Translations under genes and position numbers: made by a program
The notes under the pieces: generated by a model
What the model was told of the DNA's origin: nothing
What the model saw: the letters and a program-made list of their open reading frames with translations, nothing else
The model's database searches: none
Assembly: GCF_007874125.1 (NCBI RefSeq)
Contig: NZ_CP040128.1
Location: forward strand, 3,968,001 to 4,032,000
From: Noviherbaspirillum sp. UKPF54
Lineage (GTDB): Bacteria > Pseudomonadota > Gammaproteobacteria > Burkholderiales > Burkholderiaceae_D
DNA length: 64,000 nt
Direction of reading: 5' to 3'
Shown: positions 8,319 to 17,834 of the stretch, in pieces
How positions within the stretch are numbered: the stretch's first letter is position 1
Layout: every line of letters starts with the position of its first letter

Positions 8319-9440
8319 TTACTTCCTGCGCACCACCACGCAACCGATCGAATAGCCGGCGCCAAACGAGCAGATCACGCCGTTGGCGCCCGTCGGCAGG
8401 TCGTCCTGGTACTTATGGAAGGCGATAATCGAGCCGGCCGACGAAGTATTGGCGTAGGTGTCGAGGATCACCGGCGCTTCCTGCGGCGACGCATCGCGCC
8501 CGAGCAGGGTGCGCGCGATCAGCAGGTTCATGTTCAGGTTGGCCTGGTGCAGCCAGTAGCGGGATACCTGCGGCAGTTCCAGGCCGGTGGCGGCAACCGT
8601 GTCGCGGATCATGTCGGCCGCCATCGGGCACACTTCCTTGAACACCTTGCGTCCCTGCTGGCGGAACAGCTTGTCCGGCTTGCCGATGCCCGCTTCGTCG
8701 AAGCGGTTCATGAAGCCGAAGTTGTTGCGGATATTGTTGGAGAACTTGGTCTTGAGCTTGGAACCGAGGATCTCGAACTGGTGGCGCGACGTCGCCGTGT
8801 CGGCGCCTTCGAGCACGAGCGCGGTGCAGGCGTCGCCGAAGATGAAATGGCTGTCGCGGTCGCGGAAGTTCAGGTGGCCGCTGGTGATTTCGGGATTCAA
8901 TACCAGCACGGCGCGCGCCTGTCCGCTCTGGATGGCGGCGACCGCGGTCTGGATGCCGAAGGTGGCCGAGGAACACGCCACGTTCATGTCGAAGCCGTAG
9001 CCGTCGATGCCGAGCGCATCCTGCACTTCGACCGCGATGGCGGGATAGGCACGCTGCATGTTGCTGCAGGCGACGAGCACCATGTCGATGTCGCCCGGCG
9101 CGCGCCCGGCGCGTTCGAGCGCTTCGCGCGCGGCCGCCACACAGATCTCGGCCTGCAGCGACAGTTCCTCGTCCGGGCGCTCGGGTATGCGCGCCACCAT
9201 GCGCTGCGGATCGAGGATGCCGCTCTTTTCCATCACGTAGCGCGCCTTGATGCCGGAAGCCTTTTCGATGAAGCCCACGCTGGACGGCTCGATTGCCGCC
9301 ACCTCGCCGGCGGCGATGGCGGCGGCGTGATCGGCGTTGAATTGTTCCGCGTAGGCGTTGAAGGAAACGACGAGTTCTTCGTTGGAGATGGAATGCGGCG
9401 GCGTAAACAAGCCGGTCCCGCTGATGACGACTTGTTTCAT
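8319..9440 (-). CDS. Beta-ketoacyl-ACP synthase III family protein (FabH-like)
   Basis: 373 residues. The catalytic triad of the KASIII fold is visible: Cys156 in 'NVACSSATF', His in 'YWLHQANLNMN' (about 296) and Asn in 'YANTSSAGS' (about 330). It is about 55 residues longer than housekeeping FabH. It is closer to the Pseudomonas PA3286 type, which condenses a medium-chain acyl-CoA from beta-oxidation with malonyl-ACP and so feeds degradation products back into fatty-acid synthesis. The setting, next to acyl-CoA ligase, dehydrogenase and FadAB-type genes, fits that shunt role. Substrate preference is inferred. It is last in the minus-strand block, 135 bases after the ligase gene. Confidence 0.85.
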   Translation of the reverse strand: MKQVVISGTGLFTPPHSISNEELVVSFNAYAEQFNADHAAAIAAGEVAAIEPSSVGFIEKASGIKARYVMEKSGILDPQRMVARIPERPDEELSLQAEICVAAAREALERAGRAPGDIDMVLVACSNMQRAYPAIAVEVQDALGIDGYGFDMNVACSSATFGIQTAVAAIQSGQARAVLVLNPEITSGHLNFRDRDSHFIFGDACTALVLEGADTATSRHQFEILGSKLKTKFSNNIRNNFGFMNRFDEAGIGKPDKLFRQQGRKVFKEVCPMAADMIRDTVAATGLELPQVSRYWLHQANLNMNLLIARTLLGRDASPQEAPVILDTYANTSSAGSIIAFHKYQDDLPTGANGVICSFGAGYSIGCVVVRRK

Positions 9441-9575
9441 CGGCGAACTTTCGAATAGGGGCTATTCCGGCACACGCCGGCGAAGCTTAATTCTGGCACC
9501 AAGAAAATTGCTATGCCGCAAAATTATTAGAGCAGTAAACCTAAATTCCGCCCCCATTCGCTCCGAGCGCGGCCG

Positions 9576-11225
9576 TCACTCCCAGCTGATCGCGTCGCGC
9601 ACCCGGCTCTCCCTGTCGATCAAGTCGCGATAGCGTTTTTCCACCTCGGCGCGCCGCACTTTCATGGTCGGCGTCATCAGGCCGCTGTCGATGCTCCAGG
9701 CATCCCTGAGGATGACGCACTTGGCGATGCGCTCGTGCGGTTCCAGGGTTGCATTGACCGCTTCCATGTCGGCGATCAGGCTCTGCTCGACGTCGGCCCG
9801 CTCCTTGCGGCGCGCATCCTCGGTCAGGGTCACGAACATCAACGGCTGGGTGAGGCCCGAACCGATCAGCAGCAGCTGGTCGATGTCGCTATTGCGCGCA
9901 AACGCGCATTCGATCGGCGCGGGCGCGACGTATTTGCCCTTGGCGGTCTTGAAGATATCCTTGACGCGCCCGGTGATGTAGAGGAAACCATCCGCGTCGA
10001 GCCGCCCCTTGTCGCCGGTGCGCAGGTAGCCGTCGGCGGTGAACGCCTGTCTCGTCAGGTCCGGCTCCTTGAAATAGCCGGCCATCAGGCCGCCGTGCTT
10101 AAACAGGATTTCGCCTTCCTCGGACAGCCTGAAGCCGGAGTCGGGCAGGGGCTTGCCGACCGAGCCGATGCGGTTCTGCCATGGCAGGCAGGCGGTCGGA
10201 TAGACCGAGGCCTCGGTCATGCCGTATCCCTGGTAAATCTCGATGCCGATGCTGCGGCACCAGTCCATCAGCGGCACCGGCATGGGCGCCGCGCCCGCCA
10301 CGCACATGCGCGCATTCTGCAGGCCGATGCCCTTCAGTATCTTGCGGCGCACCATGCCGCGCACCAGGGGAATCTTCATCAGGCGCTCCAGCCTGGGCTG
10401 CGGCAGCTTCTTCAATACGCCGGCCTGGATGCGGCTGTAGACCAGCGGCACGCCGAAAAACCGGGTCGGCGCGACTTGCGGCAACTGTTCCGCCAGCTTG
10501 TCGACATGCTCCAGGAAATGCACCTCCGCGCCGGTATAGAAGCTGGCCATCTCGACGGCCACGCGCTCGAAGGCGTGCGCCAGCGGCATGTAGGAAAAGT
10601 AGCGCTCGTTGGGTTCGGGCGGAATCATCGACAGCGCGCCGCTGGCGGTAAACAGCACGTTGCCGTAATTGAGCATGACGCCCTTGGGCTTGCCGGTGGT
10701 GCCGGAGGTGTAGACCAGCGTCATGAGGGTTTCCGGCGCCGGCGGCTGGTACGACGACAGCGGCGCATGCTGCGCCACCAGCTCGTCCCACTTCATGTCG
10801 CCGGCCGGGGCTTCCGGATACGGAAAGGCAATCGTCTTGACGTCCGGCGGTAGCGCGCCCATGAACAGGTCGGCGTCCATCATGGGCCCGAGGAACAGGG
10901 CCTTCGCTTCGCTATGTTCGAGGATGTAGCGGGTGTTTTCCTGCGACTGCCTCGGATACAGGCCGACGCTCACGTAGCCGGCCATGGCGATGGCCATGTC
11001 GGCCAGGAACCAGTGCGCGCTATTGCGTCCGGAAATCGCGATGCGGCTGCCGGGTTCCCAACCCATCGCTTGCAGGGCGGATGCCATGCGCGCAACCTGG
11101 TCGGCAGCCTGTCCCCAAGTCAGGGATTTCCATTGACCGTTGACCGGCTGGAACAGCCAGCGCCTGTCGGGTTGCTGCGACGCCCACTGGCGCAGCATCT
11201 GCACCGGGTATTGATCGACCTTCAT
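9576..11225 (-). CDS. AMP-forming acyl-CoA synthetase
   Basis: 549 residues. The adenylate-forming P-loop 'YTSGTTGKPKG' is at 172-182, motif 'GYGMTE' at 333-338 and 'LRTGDKG' near 400. A 'GRVKDIFKTAKGKYVAP' core hinge (about 420-435) contains the catalytic Lys region. It activates a long-chain fatty acid with ATP and CoA. The start at 11225 has a GGAGAC ribosome site. It belongs to the minus-strand cluster with CoA-transferase and acyl-CoA dehydrogenase upstream and the FabH-like gene downstream, so it probably supplies acyl-CoA to both beta-oxidation and the synthase. The C-terminal insertion pattern ('CVILRDAWSIDSGLMTPTMK') is typical of long-chain ligases. Confidence 0.92.
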   Translation of the reverse strand: MKVDQYPVQMLRQWASQQPDRRWLFQPVNGQWKSLTWGQAADQVARMASALQAMGWEPGSRIAISGRNSAHWFLADMAIAMAGYVSVGLYPRQSQENTRYILEHSEAKALFLGPMMDADLFMGALPPDVKTIAFPYPEAPAGDMKWDELVAQHAPLSSYQPPAPETLMTLVYTSGTTGKPKGVMLNYGNVLFTASGALSMIPPEPNERYFSYMPLAHAFERVAVEMASFYTGAEVHFLEHVDKLAEQLPQVAPTRFFGVPLVYSRIQAGVLKKLPQPRLERLMKIPLVRGMVRRKILKGIGLQNARMCVAGAAPMPVPLMDWCRSIGIEIYQGYGMTEASVYPTACLPWQNRIGSVGKPLPDSGFRLSEEGEILFKHGGLMAGYFKEPDLTRQAFTADGYLRTGDKGRLDADGFLYITGRVKDIFKTAKGKYVAPAPIECAFARNSDIDQLLLIGSGLTQPLMFVTLTEDARRKERADVEQSLIADMEAVNATLEPHERIAKCVILRDAWSIDSGLMTPTMKVRRAEVEKRYRDLIDRESRVRDAISWE

Positions 11226-11271
11226 GCTCTGTCTCCTCGCGGCTGGTGATCTCCGGAATCCATATCGGTTG

Positions 11272-12417
11272 TCAAATCGCGCGCAATGCTGCCAGCGCAG
11301 CCAGCTCGGCTTCGCTCACGCCGGCCGCACGCAGCACGGCGTCGGTATGCTCGCCCAGCGTCGGGCTGCCCGCCGTACTGCGTGGAGATGCCGAAAAACG
11401 GATGGGGAAGCGGAAAGCTGGCTTACCGGAATCGGACTCCACCAGTTCCCGCGCACGCACTTGCGCCTGTTCCAGCGCTTCCCGTGCAGAGTAGACCGCA
11501 GAGACGCAACAGTCCTTGTGGCTTAACAAAGCCTCCCACTCGTCGCGTGTTCTCGATTTGAACAGGGCAGCCAATTCTTTGCGCAATGGCGCGCCGGCCT
11601 CGCCCGGCATCAACGGCAGGCGTGCCAGGTCCGGGCGATTTACCGCGGCACAAAAGTTCTGGAAGAACTTCGGTTCCAGCGCCGCCATGGCCACATGCCG
11701 GCCATCGGCGCATTCGTACACGCTATAGTTGGGCAAGCCGCCGGTGAGCATGTCGCCGCCACGCGGCGGGGCATGGCCGAAGGTGCGCAGCGAGGCCAGC
11801 GCCATCACTTGCAGCGCGAGTGTACCGTCGAGCATGCCGGCATCGACGAAGCTGCCGGCACCGGACGCCCTCGCGCCGATGACGGCGGCCAGGATACCCA
11901 CCGCGCAAGTGAGTGCGCCGCCGGCCAGATCAGCCACCTGGAAGTTCGACAAGGCGGGCGGCCCATCCGCCGTGCCGCTCTGGTCGAGCACGCCGGCATA
12001 GCCGCAATAATTCATGTCATGTCCGGCGCGATCCTTGAACGGGCCGCTTTGCCCATAACCGGTCAGGGCCGCGTACACCAGGCGCGGGTTGATTTCCCGG
12101 AGCGCGTCGTAGCCGCAGCCGAGCTTGTCCATCACGCCCGGGCGGAACGATTCGATCACCACGTCCGCGCCGGCGACCAGCGTCTTGAACGCGCCCACCG
12201 CCTCGGCCCGGCGCAGATCGAGCGTCACCGATTGCTTGCCGCGATTAACCAGCGAAAACAATTCCGGCGACAGGTGGCGCGCGTAATCGCCGCCTTGCGG
12301 CTCCTCGATCTTGATCACCTCGGCGCCGAGCTGGGCCAGGTACAGCGTGCAGAACGGCCCCGGCAACAGCCGCGTGAGGTCGAGCACGCGGATGCCGGAA
12401 AGAAGGGGATTGGTCAT
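11272..12417 (-). CDS. CaiB/BaiF CoA-transferase family protein (alpha-methylacyl-CoA racemase-like)
   Basis: 381 residues from the ATG at 12417; a TTG at 12429 overlaps the upstream stop and is less likely. The N-terminus 'GIRVLDLTRLLPGP' and 'LGAEVIKIE' are the class III CoA-transferase signatures. 'AGHDMNY' is the motif of the racemase branch (AMACR/MCR), which epimerises 2-methylacyl-CoA so that branched chains can enter beta-oxidation. The family's size is 360-410 residues. It follows the acyl-CoA dehydrogenase gene by 8 bases and precedes the ligase gene, so a branched or side-chain fatty-acid pathway is plausible. Racemase versus transferase activity cannot be settled by eye. Confidence 0.88.
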   Translation of the reverse strand: MTNPLLSGIRVLDLTRLLPGPFCTLYLAQLGAEVIKIEEPQGGDYARHLSPELFSLVNRGKQSVTLDLRRAEAVGAFKTLVAGADVVIESFRPGVMDKLGCGYDALREINPRLVYAALTGYGQSGPFKDRAGHDMNYCGYAGVLDQSGTADGPPALSNFQVADLAGGALTCAVGILAAVIGARASGAGSFVDAGMLDGTLALQVMALASLRTFGHAPPRGGDMLTGGLPNYSVYECADGRHVAMAALEPKFFQNFCAAVNRPDLARLPLMPGEAGAPLRKELAALFKSRTRDEWEALLSHKDCCVSAVYSAREALEQAQVRARELVESDSGKPAFRFPIRFSASPRSTAGSPTLGEHTDAVLRAAGVSEAELAALAALRAI

Positions 12418-12425
12418 GGCCGATC

Positions 12426-13565
12426 TCAAATGCCGCGGGCGATGATTTCTTTCATGATTTCATTGGTGCCGCCGTAGATGCGCTGCGCGCGCGCATCGAC
12501 ATAGGCGCGCGCCACCGGATACTCGAGCATGAAGCCGTAGCCGCCGTGCAGCTGCACGCACTGGTCGAGCACCTTGCCCTGCAGGTCAGAGCACCAGTAC
12601 TTGGCGGCGGCGGCCGCGTCGGGCTGCAATTCTTTTTTTATTTCCAGCTCGATGCAGCGGTCGACGAACACGCGCGCGATCTGCAGCTCGGTCTTCATTT
12701 CCGCCAGGGCAAAGCGGGTATGCTGGAACGCCGATACCGGCCGGCCGAACGCCTGCCTTTCCTTGGTATAGGCAATCGTCGCTTCCAACATCGCTTCCGC
12801 GTTGGCGATCGAGGTAATCGCGATCAGCAGGCGTTCCCAGGCCAGTTCCTGCATCAGCATCATGAAGCCCATGCCCCGCTGGCCGACGATATTGGCACGC
12901 GGCACACGCACATTGTCGAAGAACAGTTCGCAGGTATCCTGCGCCTTCATGCCCGCCTTTTTCAGCGGTTTGCCCTTGGTGAAGCCGGGGCGGCCGGCCT
13001 CGACCACGATCAGCGATACGTCCTTTGCACCGCGCGCGCTGCTGCCGGTCTTGACCGCGACGATGGCCATGTCGCAATTGTAGCCATTGGTAATGAAGAT
13101 CTTGGAACCGTTGATGACGTAGTCGTCGCCATCCTCGAGCGCGACGGTTGTAATCGATTGCAGGTCGGAGCCGCCGCCCGGCTCGGTCATCGCGATGGCG
13201 GTGATCGCCTCGCCGGAGGCCATCTTCGGCAGCCATGCCTGCTTCAGCTCTTCGCTGCCATAGCGCAGCAGGTAGGGCGCGACGATATCGGAATGCAGCG
13301 GCCAGCCGATGCCGGTCGCATTGGCACGCGCCAATTCTTCCAGCAGGATTGTGCTGAACAGGCGGTCGCAGCCTGCGCCGCCGTAATTCTCCGGCATGTT
13401 GGTGCACAAGAAGCCCAGCTCGCCGGCGCGGCGCCAGATGGCGGGATCGACAAAGCCCTGCTCTTCCCACCGTTCATGCCGCGGCATGACCTCGGCATTC
13501 AGAAAACGGCGAAAACTGTGGCGAAAGCTCTCGTGGTCGGCATTGAACAACTGGCGCGGAATCAT
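12426..13565 (-). CDS. Acyl-CoA dehydrogenase
   Basis: 379 residues from the ATG at 13565, which has AAGGAGACAACC in front of it; the longer frame to 13607 lacks a ribosome site. FAD-dependent alpha,beta-dehydrogenation of acyl-CoA. Signatures: 'AMTEPGGGSDLQS' (FAD/substrate), 'ITNG' and 'QLHGGYGFMLEYPV'. At the C-terminal 'YGGTNEI' the Glu used by short/medium-chain enzymes is Gly. The Glu in 'AWERL' (helix G) is then the likely base, as in long-chain and isovaleryl-CoA dehydrogenases. It is first gene of the minus-strand operon dehydrogenase, racemase-like, ligase, FabH-like. Confidence 0.93.
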   Translation of the reverse strand: MIPRQLFNADHESFRHSFRRFLNAEVMPRHERWEEQGFVDPAIWRRAGELGFLCTNMPENYGGAGCDRLFSTILLEELARANATGIGWPLHSDIVAPYLLRYGSEELKQAWLPKMASGEAITAIAMTEPGGGSDLQSITTVALEDGDDYVINGSKIFITNGYNCDMAIVAVKTGSSARGAKDVSLIVVEAGRPGFTKGKPLKKAGMKAQDTCELFFDNVRVPRANIVGQRGMGFMMLMQELAWERLLIAITSIANAEAMLEATIAYTKERQAFGRPVSAFQHTRFALAEMKTELQIARVFVDRCIELEIKKELQPDAAAAAKYWCSDLQGKVLDQCVQLHGGYGFMLEYPVARAYVDARAQRIYGGTNEIMKEIIARGI

Positions 13566-13886
13566 GGTTGTCTCCTTGCGCCGGCAACGCGGCAGGCACT
13601 GCCGCACTGCCCGGCGACGATGTGTAATTTATATTACCAATAAGCTTGCAGAATTCAGTTTTATCGGCAGCTCTCGCGCATATTGTCGAAAATAACTCGA
13701 TTATGCAAAGGTTACGTATAGAGATACTGCTCTAAGTTAAAGGTAATTAAACTTACACTTAGGATCGCAAAGGCACCAGGATACGGCGCCTCGACGGAAA
13801 GCGCCGGAAACGCTTATATTGATCAAGCCCGCCCAAGAGCCAACCATGAAGCGGCCCCGATGCCGCCTCTCTTATCAGGAGCCACG
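13566..13886. other. 321-base intergenic region with divergent promoters
   Basis: No coding frame is credible here. The centre (about 13620-13760) is A+T-rich in contrast to its surroundings. It holds TAATATAAAT-like -10 material for the leftward dehydrogenase operon (around 13625-13640) and TATAGA / TTAAAG blocks for the rightward GST gene. I see no clear dyad operator. Confidence 0.5.
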
Positions 13887-14588
13887 ATGACCGATCTGTC
13901 CGCCTTCCCGATTACCCGCAAATGGCCCGCCCGCCATCCCGAGCGCCTGCAGCTCTATTCTCTGCCCACGCCCAATGGCGTGAAAGTGTCGATCATGCTG
14001 GAAGAAACCGGCCTGCCGTACGAGGCGCACCTGGTGAACTTCGGCACCAATGACCAGCTGTCTCCGGAATTCCTCTCTCTCAATCCGAACAACAAGATCC
14101 CGGCCATCCTCGACCCCGACGGCCCGAACGGCAAGCCGCTGGCACTGTTCGAATCCGGCGCCATCCTGCTTTACCTGGCCGACAAGACCGGACGGTTCAT
14201 TCCCGCCGACGCGGCCGGCCGCTACGAAACAATCCAGTGGCTGATGTTCCAGATGGGCGGCATCGGGCCGATGTTCGGCCAGCTCGGCTTCTTCCATAAA
14301 TTCGCCGGCAAGGACTACGAAGACAAGCGCCCGCGCGATCGTTACGTCGCCGAATCGCAGCGCCTGCTGCGCGTGCTCGACCAGCGGCTGGAAAAGCGCC
14401 AATGGCTCATGGGCGACACCTATACCATCGCCGACATCGCAACCTTTCCCTGGGTGCGCAACCTGATCGGTTTTTACGAAGCCGGCGAGCTGGTGCGCAT
14501 CGCCGATTTCCCGCATGTCTTGCGCGCGCTCGATACGTTTGTCGCGCGGCCGGCGGTGGCCAGGGGGCTGACCATTCCCGCGGCGTAA
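13887..14588 (+). CDS. Glutathione S-transferase family protein
   Basis: 233 residues from the ATG at 13887 with CAGGAG in front. The N-terminal thioredoxin-like domain has 'YSLPTPNGVKVSIMLEETGLPYE' (nu/YghU-YfcG type, Thr/Asn near the active site instead of Tyr). The cis-Pro/ESGAI element is 'NNKIPAILD...FESGAILLYLADK', followed by an all-alpha C-terminal domain with 'GDTYTIADIATFPWV'. The YghU/YfcG branch has disulfide-bond reductase activity towards organic hydroperoxides. The next gene is a 1-Cys peroxiredoxin in the same direction, which supports a peroxide-stress role. Confidence 0.88.
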   Translation: MTDLSAFPITRKWPARHPERLQLYSLPTPNGVKVSIMLEETGLPYEAHLVNFGTNDQLSPEFLSLNPNNKIPAILDPDGPNGKPLALFESGAILLYLADKTGRFIPADAAGRYETIQWLMFQMGGIGPMFGQLGFFHKFAGKDYEDKRPRDRYVAESQRLLRVLDQRLEKRQWLMGDTYTIADIATFPWVRNLIGFYEAGELVRIADFPHVLRALDTFVARPAVARGLTIPAA

Positions 14589-14831
14589 TCCGCAATATGA
14601 CGGCTCCGGCAATCTGGAGCCGGTTGATGCATCTCAAACTGAAGCGCTGAGCCTCACCCTATTCTGAACAACCGGGTATGTCCTATCCCGATGGCGGGCA
14701 CTATCCGCAAGGAAGATTTTTCAGGTAGCGGCAAGCGCCGGCGCAGGCAGTTCGTTTCCCGCCTTCCCACCGCAGGTTCGTAGTTGCCGCCAAGTCTCAT
14801 GTCTGTCTCAACACCCCCGTTGGAGGAGATC

Positions 14832-15515
14832 ATGTCATTACGAATCAACGATATCGCACCCGACTTTCAAGCCACGACGACGCAGGGGCCGCTCAAGTTC
14901 CATGAATGGATCGGCGACGGCTGGGCCATCCTGTTTTCGCATCCGAAGGATTTCACGCCGGTGTGCACCACCGAGCTCGGCTACATGGCCAAGATAGAGC
15001 CCGAATTTTCCAAGCGCAACTGCAAGCTGATCGGCCTGTCGGTGGACCCGGTGGACAGGCACCAGGCCTGGGCCAAGGATATCGAGGAAACGCAGGGCGC
15101 CTTGCCCAAGTACCCGATCATCGCCGACAGCGACCTGTCCATCTCCAAGATGTACAACATGCTGCCGGCGGATGAGCCGGGCACTTCCGAGGGACGCACC
15201 GCGGCCACCAATGCGACCGTGCGCTCGGTGTTCGTGATCGGGCCGGACAAGAAGATCAAGATGATGCTGACCTATCCGATGAGCACCGGACGCAATTTCG
15301 ACGAAATCCTGCGCGCGCTCGATTCGATGCAGCTGACCATGGAAAGCAAGGTCGCCACGCCGGCCAACTGGAAGCAGGGCGACGACGTCATCATCGCGCC
15401 ATCGGTCAGCGACGACGAGGCGAAGGGCCTGTTCCCGGAAGGCTGGACCACGCTCAAGCCCTATCTGCGCATGGTCAAGCAACCGCAGCGCGGCGGGCAG
15501 GCGGGCTCGCGCTAG
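14832..15515 (+). CDS. 1-Cys peroxiredoxin (Prx6 subfamily)
   Basis: 227 residues from the ATG at 14832, directly after a strong TTGGAGGAGATC. The peroxidatic Cys45 lies in 'HPKDFTPVCTTELG', the universal PxxxTxxC motif. No resolving Cys is placed as in 2-Cys enzymes, and the long C-terminal dimerisation arm (about 160-227) with 'PANWKQGDDVIIAPSV' is diagnostic of the Prx6 class. It reduces H2O2 and organic or lipid peroxides using an external thiol. It has a 243-base upstream region of its own, so it need not be co-transcribed with the GST. Confidence 0.94.
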   Translation: MSLRINDIAPDFQATTTQGPLKFHEWIGDGWAILFSHPKDFTPVCTTELGYMAKIEPEFSKRNCKLIGLSVDPVDRHQAWAKDIEETQGALPKYPIIADSDLSISKMYNMLPADEPGTSEGRTAATNATVRSVFVIGPDKKIKMMLTYPMSTGRNFDEILRALDSMQLTMESKVATPANWKQGDDVIIAPSVSDDEAKGLFPEGWTTLKPYLRMVKQPQRGGQAGSR

Positions 15516-15589
15516 CGGGCGTGTCCGACAGGCGCCGCTAGCGGATAGCGGATGCGCTGTGCCGGACGCGCGGGCGCCCGGCGCAGGCG

Positions 15590-17410
15590 CTACGCTTCCG
15601 GCAGCGCCGCGCGCAGGCGCGCCAGGTCTTCCTCTCCCAGCGTTTCCTTTTCCAGCAACCGGGCCGCGGCCTGCTCCAGCAGGCCGCGCCGCGCATCGAG
15701 GATGGCCAGCGCATCCGCGTAGGCCTTTGCCACGATCTCGCGTACCGCGCAGTCGATTTCGCGCGCAGTCTGCTCCGAGTAATTGCGTCCGCGCCGCTCG
15801 ATCTGCTCCACGCCGAGCAGGGCGTGGCGTTCTTCCTCGTAGGCGAGATTGCCGAGCTGTTCATCCATGCCGTAGCGCGTGACCATGCTGCGCGCGATGT
15901 CGGCGACCTTGACCAGGTCGTCGGCCGCGCCGGTCGACAGGTGGCCGAACACGATCTGCTCGGCGGCGCGCCCGCCCAGCAGCACGGCCATCTTGCGCTC
16001 CAGTTCCTGGCGCGTCATCAGGAAGCGGTCTTCGATCGGGCGCTGCAGCGTGTAGCCGAGCGCGCCCACGCCGCGCGGGATGATCGACACCTTGTGCACC
16101 GGGTCGGTGCCGGGCAGCGACAGCGCCACCAGCGCATGGCCCATCTCGTGGTGCGCGACGATGTTGCGCTCCTGCGGATTGAGCAGGCGGTTCTTCTTTT
16201 CCAGGCCGGCGACGATGCGCTCGATGGCGCCGTTGAAGTCGTCCATGGTGACAGCGTCGCGCCCGCGCCGCGTGGCCAAAAGCGCCGCTTCGTTGACCAG
16301 GTTGGCGATGTCGGCGCCGGAAAAGCCGGGCGTCAGCGCGGCGATCTTTTCCCGGTCCACGTCCGGGCCGGTCTTGATTTTGCGGATATGCACGTTCAGG
16401 ATCGCCAGCCGCCCCGGCTTGTCCGGACGGTCCACCAGGATCTGGCGGTCGAAGCGGCCGGCGCGCAGCAATGCCGGGTCGAGGATTTCCGGGCGGTTGG
16501 TGGCCGCCAGCAGCACCAGGCCGGAAGTCGGGTCGAAGCCGTCGAGCTCGGCCAGCAGCTGGTTCAGGGTTTGCTCCTTTTCGTCGTGGCCCCCCACGCC
16601 GTAGGAATTGCGCGCGCGCCCGAGCGCGTCGAGCTCGTCGATGAAGATGATGGCGGGCGCCTTCTGGCGCGCCTGTTCGAACAGGTCGCGCACGCGCGCC
16701 GCGCCCACGCCGACGAACATCTCGACGAATTCCGAGCCGGAAATCGAAAAGAACGGCACGCCCGCCTCGCCCGCCACCGCGCGCGCCAGCATGGTCTTGC
16801 CGGTGCCGGGCGGCCCCACCAGCAGCACGCCCTTGGGAATGCGCGCGCCCAGGCGACCGTAGCGCTGCGGATCCCTCAGGAAATGGACCACTTCGTGCAG
16901 CTCTTCCTTGGCTTCGTCGACGCCGGCGACGTCGTCGAAGCTGGTGCGCACATCGGTTTCGACGTAAATCTTGGCCTTGCTCTTGCCGATGGATAGCAAG
17001 CCGCCGCCAAACCCATTCTTTTCAGCCATCCTGCGGATGATCAGCATCCACAGCCCGAAAAAGATCGCCACCGGCACCACCCAGCCGAGCACGTCGCGCA
17101 GCAGGGTGTTGGGGATCACGCCGGCAAACTTGACGTTGTACTGCGCCAGGTCGTGCGCCAGGTCGGTTTCGACCCTGGTCGTGACGAATTCCGTGGGCCC
17201 GCCCGTCTTCAAGGGCCGGCGCAGGGTGCCGCGGATGACATTGGGATCGATCGCGATTTCGTCGACATTCCCGGCCTTCAATTCCTGGATGAACTGGCTG
17301 TAGGGCAGCGGCTCGACCTCGCGCGTCATCAGCCATACGTCGCGTAGCATCAAGACGCCGAGCAGGGCGAAGGCGAGGTACCAGAGGTTGAGTTTGGTCT
17401 GACTTTCCAT
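15590..17410 (-). CDS. ftsH: FtsH-type ATP-dependent zinc metalloprotease (paralogue)
   Basis: 606 residues from the ATG at 17410. Order: TM1 (about 10-28), a short periplasmic FtsH-ext domain, TM2 (about 107-127), and the AAA+ domain with Walker A 'GPPGTGKT' (about 205), Walker B '[11 protein letters not shown]' and the second region of homology 'RAGRFDRQ'. The peptidase has zinc motif 'HHEMGH' (about 421) and a downstream Asp ligand in 'STGAADDL'. It is a membrane hexamer that extracts and degrades membrane and regulatory proteins. It is shorter than the essential FtsH (about 630-650) and is not next to rlmE/folP as the housekeeping gene usually is, so I take it as a second copy. It is followed at once by the convergent peroxiredoxin gene. 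Confidence 0.92.
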   Translation of the reverse strand: MESQTKLNLWYLAFALLGVLMLRDVWLMTREVEPLPYSQFIQELKAGNVDEIAIDPNVIRGTLRRPLKTGGPTEFVTTRVETDLAHDLAQYNVKFAGVIPNTLLRDVLGWVVPVAIFFGLWMLIIRRMAEKNGFGGGLLSIGKSKAKIYVETDVRTSFDDVAGVDEAKEELHEVVHFLRDPQRYGRLGARIPKGVLLVGPPGTGKTMLARAVAGEAGVPFFSISGSEFVEMFVGVGAARVRDLFEQARQKAPAIIFIDELDALGRARNSYGVGGHDEKEQTLNQLLAELDGFDPTSGLVLLAATNRPEILDPALLRAGRFDRQILVDRPDKPGRLAILNVHIRKIKTGPDVDREKIAALTPGFSGADIANLVNEAALLATRRGRDAVTMDDFNGAIERIVAGLEKKNRLLNPQERNIVAHHEMGHALVALSLPGTDPVHKVSIIPRGVGALGYTLQRPIEDRFLMTRQELERKMAVLLGGRAAEQIVFGHLSTGAADDLVKVADIARSMVTRYGMDEQLGNLAYEEERHALLGVEQIERRGRNYSEQTAREIDCAVREIVAKAYADALAILDARRGLLEQAAARLLEKETLGEEDLARLRAALPEA

Positions 17411-17510
17411 GACGGCTCCTGGGCGGCGGGTGTGGCGTTCAAGATCTTCCCCAGTATCCCATTGCCCGCGATGCAAATCCTTGATGCGGCTGCATCCCTG
17501 CGGGAATGAT

Positions 17511-17784
17511 TTAAGAACCTGCTCAGTGCCTTTTTGGCAGGGGCGCAGCCCCGTGAGCCGGCCGCCTACTAGGCGCGGCGAGGCGTCATAGTGGTGCTAC
17601 GGCAACGAGCTGCAACCACGTAGGCGGCCGGCTCACGGGGCTGCCCACAGGGTTCGGTCGAGAAGGGCGCATTGCGGCGTTGCGGCGCTTGCTCAAGGGC
17701 CCACCTTGAGCGGCGCGCCGCGCCTTGCACTGCATCCCTTCTCGACAGAACGCCCCTGCCAAAAAGGCACTGAACAGGTTCTAA
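17511..17784. repeat. Nested inverted-repeat element (MITE-like)
   Basis: The outer arms at 17511-17545 and 17751-17784 are near-perfect reverse complements over about 33 bp (one extra A, one C/T difference) and end in TTA(A)GAACCTG. Inside are two further stem-loops. The first is a perfect 24-bp inverted repeat, 17546-17569 with 17620-17643. The second is an imperfect 17-bp repeat, 17651-17667 with 17736-17752, which itself encloses GCTCAAGG-N5-CCTTGAGC (17691-17711). There is no open frame of quality. Size and terminal repeats suit a non-autonomous mobile or structural intergenic repeat between the FtsH and DUF2905 genes. Confidence 0.8.
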
Positions 17785-17834
17785 CGACGCCACGTCCAAT
17801 CCAGTATGCGCCGGATATTGACCATTCTCTTGCC

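Noticed and set aside
17569..17799. Short frames inside the nested inverted repeat
   Set aside because: Coding frames are forced by palindromic GC-rich sequence; no transposase-like motif.
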